Shown here piece after piece: positions 58,803 to 64,000 of a stretch of 64,000 nucleotides of DNA. The position numbers and the translations under genes were made by a program. The notes below the pieces were generated by a model, which saw nothing but the letters and a program-made list of their open reading frames with translations, was not told the DNA's origin and searched no databases. Position 1 is the first letter of the stretch. Every line of letters begins with the position of its first letter. Origin of the DNA: Bog-756 sp963745955 (lineage in GTDB: Bacteria; Actinomycetota; Acidimicrobiia; Acidimicrobiales; RAAP-2); NCBI GenBank assembly GCA_963745955.1, contig CAVUZI010000005.1:124001-188000 (forward strand), in the 5' to 3' direction.

Positions 58803-60224
58803 TCAGTTGTGGGCCAGGGCCGGAAACGGTGCCACCTCGTCGAACCCGATGGCGGCCTCCAGCGCAGCCGACGACCGAAGCACGACCAGGTCGGCATGTT
58901 GAGGCCCCACAAGTTGCAGCCCGACCGGCAACCCCGAGGCGGTCAGCCCGACAGGGATCGACGCAGCCGGCGATCGGGTCATGTTGAACGGATAGGTGAA
59001 CTTGACCCAGTTGTAGTCCGCGGTCCCGTTGATCATCCCCGAGCCCTCCAGCGAGCGAAGCGGTGGCTCGGCGGCAACCGTCGGCGTGATCAGCAGGCGC
59101 ACATCATGGAACAGCTCGACCAGGCGAAGATTGAGCGTGTGGCACGAATCCTCGGCCTTGACCAGATCCAACGCGCTGGTGGACACGGCGCTGTCGACCA
59201 CCATGGCCAGCACGGGATCGATCCGATCCCACAGCTCCGTCCCCCGGACACCGGCGTGGGTCCGGAGGTTGTAGACACCGGACAGGGTCAGCCACTGGTC
59301 CACCGGGTCGGTCTCGAACACCGTCTCGACCTCCACGACCTCTGTGCCCAGCGACGCCATCACCTCCACGGCGCGCTCGCAGATGCCCAGCACCTCGGAG
59401 TCGACCTCGGCGTATCCGAGCGTCGGGGACCATGCCACCTTGCGGGGCGGTCGGGCATCTTCGAGAGTGGCCAACCACGACGCCTCCGGCCGCGGGAGGG
59501 AACGCAAGTCGGTGGGATCGGGCCCGACCACGACGTCCAGGGCGGCCACGACGTCGGCGAGACGGCGGGCCATCGGACCCTTGGTCGAGAGGTGCTGCCA
59601 ATCAGGCGGTGAAGAGCCACCACTCGGCACCCGCCCGAGTGACGGCTTCACTCCGGCAAGGCCACAGCACGACGACGGGATACGGATCGAACCGCCCCCG
59701 TCGGACCCGGTGGCCAACGGCACCATGCCGGCGGCCACGGCGGCCGCGCTCCCTCCCGAGGATCCGCCCGGCGAGTGATCGAGGTTCCACGGATTGAGGG
59801 TGGGCCCGAAGACTGGGTTGTCGGTGTCGGCCTTCCATCCGAGCTCCGGTGTGTTGGTCTTGCCCACCACCACGCATCCGGCGGCCACCAGGCGGGCCAC
59901 CATGGGCGAATCGGACGCCGCCACCTGCCCTTCGGCAAAGACCGGCGAACCGTGGGTGGTGACGAAACCGGCCGCATCCTCGAGGTCCTTCACCCCGAGG
60001 GGGATACCGGCCAGCGGCCCCGGGTCGATGCCCGCGGCAACCTTCCGGTCGACCGCATCGGCCGACGCCAGGGCCCGCTCACCGTCCACGGCCACAAAGG
60101 CGTTCAGGCTCGGATTGTGCAGGGCGATCTGGTCGAGCGCGTGTTCGACCAAGGAGACCGCGCTCAGCCGGCCCTCGCGCACCCCGCGGCCCAGCTCGAC
60201 CACTGACTCGCTACGGAAGTCCAT
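58803..60224 (-). CDS. Amidase signature-family hydrolase
   Basis: The 473-residue protein has the amidase triad: Lys in GIPLGVKDLEDAAGF, cis-Ser and nucleophile Ser in HSPGGSSGGSAAAVAAGMVP and LATGSDGGGSIRIPSSCCGL. The C-terminal half has GLPVGLQLVGPQHADLVVLR, the usual end of the family. Length is typical of bacterial amidases and GatA-like enzymes, but GatA partners (GatB, GatC) are absent from the window, so a catabolic amidase acting on aryl or acyl amides is more likely. TACGGT lies 7 nt before ATG 60224, which fixes a leaderless start. It is divergent from the VOC gene. Confidence 0.93.
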   Translation of the reverse strand: MDFRSESVVELGRGVREGRLSAVSLVEHALDQIALHNPSLNAFVAVDGERALASADAVDRKVAAGIDPGPLAGIPLGVKDLEDAAGFVTTHGSPVFAEGQVAASDSPMVARLVAAGCVVVGKTNTPELGWKADTDNPVFGPTLNPWNLDHSPGGSSGGSAAAVAAGMVPLATGSDGGGSIRIPSSCCGLAGVKPSLGRVPSGGSSPPDWQHLSTKGPMARRLADVVAALDVVVGPDPTDLRSLPRPEASWLATLEDARPPRKVAWSPTLGYAEVDSEVLGICERAVEVMASLGTEVVEVETVFETDPVDQWLTLSGVYNLRTHAGVRGTELWDRIDPVLAMVVDSAVSTSALDLVKAEDSCHTLNLRLVELFHDVRLLITPTVAAEPPLRSLEGSGMINGTADYNWVKFTYPFNMTRSPAASIPVGLTASGLPVGLQLVGPQHADLVVLRSSAALEAAIGFDEVAPFPALAHN

Positions 60225-60231
60225 GATCTGG

Positions 60232-60237
60232 ACCGTA
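60232..60237 (-). promoter_or_regulatory. -10-like TACGGT, leaderless promoter of the amidase gene
   Basis: On the minus strand TACGGT (60237-60232) ends 7 nt before ATG 60224, with no Shine-Dalgarno sequence between. A divergent leaderless -10 for the VOC gene lies about 110 nt away. Confidence 0.5.
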
Positions 60238-60340
60238 CAGGCGAAGGATGGGACCCACAACCGCGCCGTCCCCGACACCACCACCGACGACACACCACCG
60301 GTGCCGGCTCTCGGGTTCGACAACCGCGGCGGCCGGGAAC

Positions 60341-60346
60341 CAGTCT
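60341..60346 (+). promoter_or_regulatory. -10-like CAGTCT, possible leaderless promoter of the VOC gene
   Basis: CAGTCT ends 6 nt before ATG 60353 with no ribosome site after it. Only the first base differs from the TANNNT form seen at neighbouring leaderless starts. Confidence 0.35.
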
Positions 60347-60352
60347 GTGCCC

Positions 60353-61243
60353 ATGACCCGGGCCGCCATCGACGATGTCCTGCTCGACCACGTGGCCCAC
60401 GCGGTGCCCCGTTGGCAGGACGTCTGGCGCCGGTACGCCGTCGATCTCGGCGCCACCTGGAGCTCGGGCGGTCTGGCCACCGGGTTCGCGCCCGGTCAGG
60501 TCGAGTTCGCCAACGGGGCGAGGCTCGAACTGCTCATGCCCAACGACAGCGGAACCAACGACTTCCTCGAGCGGTTCATTGCCCGCAACGGTCCAGGCCC
60601 CCATCATCTGACCTTCAAGGTCCCGGATCTGGCCCAGGCCCTCGAGCAGGCCCGAAGGGCCGGGTACGAGCCCATCGGCATCGATCTCCGCGATCCCGAG
60701 TGGATGGAGGCATTCATCCATCCGAAACAGGCCACGGGGGTCGTGGTCCAACTGGCCCAGGCCGCCAACGGGTGGACCGGTCCCCCACCCGCCGACTTCC
60801 CGACCGACCGACGACAGCGCGGGGACGGGACCGGACCCACCCGACCTGCATCGCTGCGATGGGTCACCCACGTCGTGGCCGAGCTCGAGACCGCCTCCCC
60901 CCTGTTCGTCGCCCTGCTCGGGGGCGAGGTGACCGGCGAGGGAGCTGGCCCCGGCCACCGCTGGACCGAGCTGACCTGGGGCGGCCCGATGGGGCTGCGC
61001 CTCCTCTCCCCGGTCGGAGCGCCGGGCACATCGCTCCGGCAGTGGCTCGGCGGCCGAACCGGTCGAGTCCACCATCTCGAATTCAGCGTCGAAGATCCTG
61101 GGGGTATCCCCGGGGCGCATCCGGATGACCGATCAACGACCGGTATTGGCGTCGGCAGCGGCGACGACGACCGGCCCGGCACCTACTGGGTCCTCCCGCC
61201 CGAGGACAATGCCGGGATGCGCCTGGCCCTGCGAGCCGAGTGA
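60353..61243 (+). CDS. Two-domain VOC-superfamily protein
   Basis: The 296-residue protein has two VOC units. The first (LLDHVAHAVPRWQDVWRRYA, VEFANGARLELLMPNDSGTN, HHLTFKVPDLAQALEQARRA) resembles methylmalonyl-CoA epimerase, with metal-ligand His at HVAH and HHL and a Glu near LELL. The second (WVTHVVAELETASPLFVALL, then GRVHHLEFSV) keeps the fold but fewer ligands. Two-domain members are often dioxygenases or binding proteins, so epimerase function is not assured. The start ATG 60353 agrees with the -10 spacing. The gene is divergent from the amidase gene and 102 nt before a membrane-protein gene. Confidence 0.82.
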   Translation: MTRAAIDDVLLDHVAHAVPRWQDVWRRYAVDLGATWSSGGLATGFAPGQVEFANGARLELLMPNDSGTNDFLERFIARNGPGPHHLTFKVPDLAQALEQARRAGYEPIGIDLRDPEWMEAFIHPKQATGVVVQLAQAANGWTGPPPADFPTDRRQRGDGTGPTRPASLRWVTHVVAELETASPLFVALLGGEVTGEGAGPGHRWTELTWGGPMGLRLLSPVGAPGTSLRQWLGGRTGRVHHLEFSVEDPGGIPGAHPDDRSTTGIGVGSGDDDRPGTYWVLPPEDNAGMRLALRAE

Positions 61244-61333
61244 GGGCGGCGGGAAGTGCGGCCCCGGGGTGAAGTGCGGCGCCGGGGTACGGTCCCCGCT
61301 CCCGGCCGAATCGAGCCGGTGGGCCGGGACCGG

Positions 61334-61339
61334 TAGCCT
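61334..61339 (+). promoter_or_regulatory. -10-like TAGCCT, leaderless promoter
   Basis: TAGCCT ends 6 nt before GTG 61346 with no Shine-Dalgarno sequence. It matches the TANNNT plus 6-7 nt spacing seen repeatedly in the window. Confidence 0.5.
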
Positions 61340-61345
61340 GACACC

Positions 61346-61960
61346 GTGGCCAATCCGAACGGGACCGAACCAGCCAGGTCCGCTCGCTCCGCCAAGTGGG
61401 CGGTCGACAGGCTCGACAGCCGTGAGCGACGCTTCTCGTTCGTCGCCGCCGGCGCCGCGGCCGCGTTCGGAGTGCTGCTCTACCTCTACGAGACCGAGAA
61501 CAAGAACTTCCGCCTGGCCAAGGGGCAGCTCACCCCACAGACGACGCTGGTGCTCGGCATCGTGTGCGGAGGCCTGCTGCTCGGCGCCACCTTCCTCGGC
61601 CGCCGCGCTCCGGTCGGTTTCGTCGCGCTGTTCACCTTCTTGCTGTTCGGGACCTCCACCCTCTTCTTCGGGCTGCCCTTTCTCGTGCTGGCCGTGTGGC
61701 TCCTGTACCGCTCGTACAAGATCCAAAAGGAAGCCACGGCCAAGCTGCGGGCGGAAAGGGCCGAGAGCTCGTCGACGACCACGGCCTCGGCGCGGAACGG
61801 CACACGACCGGCCGGTTCGTCGCGTTCGTCGACCGCGGGCTCGCGCCAGAAGGGACCGGCCAAGCCCGAGGCCAACAAGCGCTACACGCCCAAGCGTCCT
61901 CCGCCACCGGCACCCAAGCCCTCACGCCGGGAGCGCAAGGCGGCCGACGCTTCCGACTGA
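61346..61960 (+). CDS. Conserved-looking membrane protein with basic tail, unknown function
   Basis: The 204-residue protein has a polar N-terminus, about three hydrophobic segments (FSFVAAGAAAAFGVLLYLYE, TLVLGIVCGGLLLGATFLG, GFVALFTFLLFGTSTLFFGL plus LPFLVLAVWLLYR) and a 70-residue Lys/Arg/Ser/Pro-rich C-terminus (SYKIQKEATAKLRAERAESS, then PKRPPPPAPKPSRRERKAAD). A charged cytoplasmic tail of this sort suggests contact with nucleic acid, lipid head groups or a partner. I know similar unnamed proteins in Acidimicrobiia-like genomes but no function. It converges with the TetR gene, stops 17 nt apart. Confidence 0.7.
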   Translation: MANPNGTEPARSARSAKWAVDRLDSRERRFSFVAAGAAAAFGVLLYLYETENKNFRLAKGQLTPQTTLVLGIVCGGLLLGATFLGRRAPVGFVALFTFLLFGTSTLFFGLPFLVLAVWLLYRSYKIQKEATAKLRAERAESSSTTTASARNGTRPAGSSRSSTAGSRQKGPAKPEANKRYTPKRPPPPAPKPSRRERKAADASD

Positions 61961-61977
61961 AGCCGGCCGAACGCTGG

Positions 61978-62672
61978 TCACCGCGACTCGGTGACCAGCG
62001 CCGAGCGCAGCAGTTCGAGGATCTCGTTCCTCCGGCGCACCAACGACCGGCCGGTGGGCTCCTCCCCGAAGGCCCGGAGCACCTCGACCTCGGTCAGCAT
62101 GCCGATCACGGTGGAGTAGATAGCCAGAAGGAGCAGCCTCGGCTCGTGGCGCCGCATGTGGCCGGCGTCCATCTCCGCCTCGAGGAATTCCGTCGCCCGG
62201 GCGACCAGCGGCTCGAGCGCGGCCACCAGGCGGGTGGCCGCCGGGGTGCCGGCCCGGCCCATCTCGCGGACGAGGCCGAGCAGTTCGGGCCGGCGGGCGG
62301 CCAGTCGGAACACCGAGCGCACCACCGCCTCCACCCGGGACCAGCCGGTGCCGGCCCGGGTCAGCGACTCCTCCAACGCGGCCGACAGTTCGATGGCGCT
62401 CCGATCGATGACCGCCTCGAGGAGGACCTCCTTGGAGGGGAACCAGTACAGAATGGTCTGCTTGCGGATCTCGAGGCCGGCGGCCAGGGTGTCGAGTGAC
62501 GACGCGTCGTAGCCCCGGGTGGCGAACGAGGCCAGGGCGGCGTCCAGTATCCGCTCGGAGGTCGTCGCCGCCCCCGTTCCGGGCCGTTCCGACGGCCGGG
62601 ACCCGGCGGGGTCGGCTCCGATCCCGTCCCGGGCTCTGCTGTCCTCCGATGCTCGACCCGGTCACTTACCAT
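61978..62672 (-). CDS. TetR-family transcriptional regulator (frameshifted N-terminus)
   Basis: The DNA-binding domain reads SERILDAALASFATRGYDAS, LDTLAAGLEIRKQTILYWFP and SKEVLLEAVIDRSA, followed by a C-terminal helical domain (LARAG to ILELLRSALVTESR). Upstream in that frame no start codon is found before a stop. ATG 62672 (MVSDRVEHRR), in another frame, lies inside a palindrome between divergent genes and would need an indel near 62580-62600. Corrected length is about 230 residues. It is divergent from the acyl reductase gene, with the operator TACCATATGGTA over both starts, so it should repress that gene and itself. Confidence 0.8.
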
Positions 62673-62678
62673 ATGGTA
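62667..62678. promoter_or_regulatory. Perfect 12-bp palindrome TACCATATGGTA, likely TetR operator
   Basis: TACCATATGGTA is a perfect inverted repeat in the 16-nt gap between the divergent starts (ATG 62672 and GTG 62689) and overlaps the first. Its AT core is conspicuous in high-GC DNA. Position between a tetR gene and the gene it faces, plus perfect symmetry, makes it a strong candidate for a TetR dimer site. Confidence 0.65.
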
Positions 62679-62688
62679 GACAGATCCG

Positions 62689-64000
62689 GTGACCCGCGTC
62701 CGTGATTCGCTGAGGGGCAAGCAGTTCTTCATCACCGGCGCCACCGGGTTCCTGGGAACGGCCCTGGTCGAACGGTTGTTGCGCACCGTTCCCGACAGCC
62801 GGGTGGTGCTGCTCATCCGTCCGGGGCGCCGGACGACGCCACAGCAGCGGGCCACCCGGGAGATCCTGAAGAACGACTGCTTCGACCGCTTGCGGGCGGA
62901 GCACGGTGACCGCTTCGAGGCAGACGTGGCCTCCCGGGTGTCCTCGGTGGCCGGCGACGTGGCCACCGACGGCCTGGGCCTCGACGACGAGGGGATGCAG
63001 CTGCTCTCCGAGTGCGACATCGTCGTGCACTCGGCCGCCACCGTCAGCTTCGACTCGCCCCTCGACACCGCCGTCGAGGTCAACCTGCTGGGACCGTCGC
63101 GGGTGGCCTCGGCGATGGCGGTGGCCCGGCAGCGGGCCCGCGGACGAGGGGCGGGCGGGGCCGGTCCACTTCCTGCCCGTCTCCACCGCCTACGTGGCCG
63201 GCACCCACCAGGGCGAGGCCAAAGAGGAGCTCATCGACGACAACCGGTTCAGCGTCGACGTGGACTGGCGGACCGAGGTCGATGCGGCCCGACGTCAGCG
63301 CAGCGACTTCGACGCCGAGTCGCGGGGCTCGGCCCGGCTGGCCGGGTTCGCCAAGCAGGCGCGCCGCGATCTGGGCGGTGCCGGGCTCCATCTGCTGGCC
63401 GAACGGGCCGAACGCCTGCGCGAGGACTGGGTCAAGAAGCAGATGGTCGCCTCGGGCCAGGCCCGGGCCCAGTCGCTCGGATGGCCCGACGCCTATCCCT
63501 ACACGAAGGCACTCGGCGAGCGTGCCCTGGTGTCACAGTTCGGGGACACCGTGCCGATGACCATCATCCGCCCCTCGATCATCGAGTCGGCCCTGGCCGA
63601 GCCGCGGCCCGGGTGGATACGCGGCTTCCGCATGGCCGAGCCGATCATCGTGTCCTACGCCCGCGGACTGCTCCGCGAGTTTCCCGGCGTGCCCGAAGGC
63701 GTGACCGACGTGATCCCGGTGGACCTGGTGGTGGCGGCCATCATCGCGGTGGCCGCCGAAGCGGTGGTGCGCCCGGTGGAGGAGTACCGGGGCCCGACCG
63801 TCTACCACGTCGCCTCCGGGGTCCGGAATCCCTTCCGCTACGGGCGCCTGGTGGACCTGGTCCAGGGGTGGTTCACCGAGCACCCCCTGTACGACGCCAC
63901 GGTCAGCCCATCGTCGTACCCGCGTGGTCCTTCCCGGGGAGAGGACGGGTCCAGCGCCAACTCACCCGGGCCAGCAAGGCCATGGACGTGGCCGAGAAGG
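62689..64000 (+). CDS. Fatty acyl-CoA/ACP reductase-like SDR (partial, frameshifted)
   Basis: The N-terminus QFFITGATGFLGTALVERLL has the extended-SDR glycine motif, and PDSRVVLLIRPGRRTTPQQR with DIVVHSAATVSFD is the fatty acyl reductase (NAD_binding_4) pattern. The catalytic YPYTKALGERALVSQFGDTV has Tyr-x3-Lys, followed by MTIIRPSIIESALAEPRPGW. Frames change near 63150 and again near 63940. The gene runs off the right edge, so a C-terminal domain (often an acyltransferase or HAD domain in actinobacteria) is unseen. It reduces fatty acyl-CoA to alcohol or aldehyde for wax or ether lipid synthesis. GTG 62689 has TAGACA 6 nt upstream. The TetR gene is divergent. Confidence 0.85.
   Translation, partial: MTRVRDSLRGKQFFITGATGFLGTALVERLLRTVPDSRVVLLIRPGRRTTPQQRATREILKNDCFDRLRAEHGDRFEADVASRVSSVAGDVATDGLGLDDEGMQLLSECDIVVHSAATVSFDSPLDTAVEVNLLGPSRVASAMAVARQRARGRGAGGAGPLPARLHRLRGRHPPGRGQRGAHRRQPVQRRRGLADRGRCGPTSAQRLRRRVAGLGPAGRVRQAGAPRSGRCRAPSAGRTGRTPARGLGQEADGRLGPGPGPVARMARRLSLHEGTRRACPGVTVRGHRADDHHPPLDHRVGPGRAAARVDTRLPHGRADHRVLRPRTAPRVSRRARRRDRRDPGGPGGGGHHRGGRRSGGAPGGGVPGPDRLPRRLRGPESLPLRAPGGPGPGVVHRAPPVRRHGQPIVVPAWSFPGRGRVQRQLTRASKAMDVAEK

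Noticed and set aside
58803..60224. GatA subunit of the Glu-tRNA amidotransferase
   Set aside because: gatB and gatC are absent from the window and the gene stands alone beside a VOC gene, so a stand-alone amidase is more likely.

Overview
The window reads as about 64 kb of chromosome from a high-GC actinobacterium. I think it is most likely an uncultured member of class Acidimicrobiia, but this is inferred from gene content and not proven. The supporting signs are phosphatidylinositol-mannoside genes (pgsA, a PatA-like acyltransferase, pimA), a MshC-type mycothiol ligase, an F420-dependent NADP reductase, an InhA-type enoyl reductase, GTG/TTG starts, and many genes with a -10-like hexamer 6-7 nt before the start codon (leaderless mRNA). 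No phage, transposase, integrase or CRISPR array was seen. Many conserved genes carry single-base frameshifts, roughly 25 across the window and mostly net insertions. Since pdxS, fabI and pimA are hit, these look like consensus errors rather than gene decay, and I describe such genes as intact in nature but broken in this sequence.

Layout. 0-18.5 kb is a rearranged version of the actinobacterial thrS-HIT-pgsA-patA-pimA-pdxS-pdxT-yebC block, nearly all on the minus strand. Insertions are a PAS-GGDEF diguanylate cyclase translationally coupled between patA and pimA, an M48 peptidase, a divergent MarR/YceI pair, and two large polytopic membrane proteins with a small partner. Upstream of thrS lie mshC and npdG. 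18.5-29.7 kb is a plus-strand run: fabI/inhA, two SnoaL/KSI-fold proteins, an acyl-CoA-dehydrogenase-fold enzyme, a TetR regulator, a nitronate-monooxygenase-like enzyme and a complete peptide-type ABC transporter (binding protein, two permeases, two ATPases). 29.9-33.3 kb holds an MFS transporter, two small membrane proteins and an NHL-repeat protein.

33.3-37.5 kb (minus) holds a Tat-exported GH78 alpha-L-rhamnosidase, an aquaporin and a limonene-epoxide-hydrolase-fold protein, then a tiny zinc-ribbon ORF. 38-54 kb is an accessory-looking stretch of short, mostly single-gene units: thioesterases, two alpha/beta hydrolases, an O-methyltransferase, an aminoglycoside-phosphotransferase-like kinase, a chloramphenicol-phosphotransferase-like kinase, an aromatic FAD monooxygenase, a cupin, a VOC protein, a PIG-L deacetylase, a crotonase, several secreted unknowns, a DHFR-family remnant, and a secreted protein joining seven Cys-paired BNR-like repeats to an SGNH hydrolase. 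54.5-58.7 kb carries a GH3 glycosidase with a PA14 insert, a small membrane protein and tRNA-Val(CAC). 58.8-64 kb carries an amidase, a duplicated VOC protein, a membrane protein, and a TetR regulator divergent from a fatty acyl reductase cut by the window end.

Together the genes suggest a free-living, probably soil or freshwater aerobe that builds a PIM/mycothiol-type actinobacterial cell, takes up peptides, degrades plant-type glycans (rhamnosides, beta-glucosides) and carries varied small-molecule-modifying enzymes. The most notable items are the BNR-SGNH fusion, the c-di-GMP enzyme inside the PIM operon, the recurrent leaderless promoters, and several well-formed operator palindromes.
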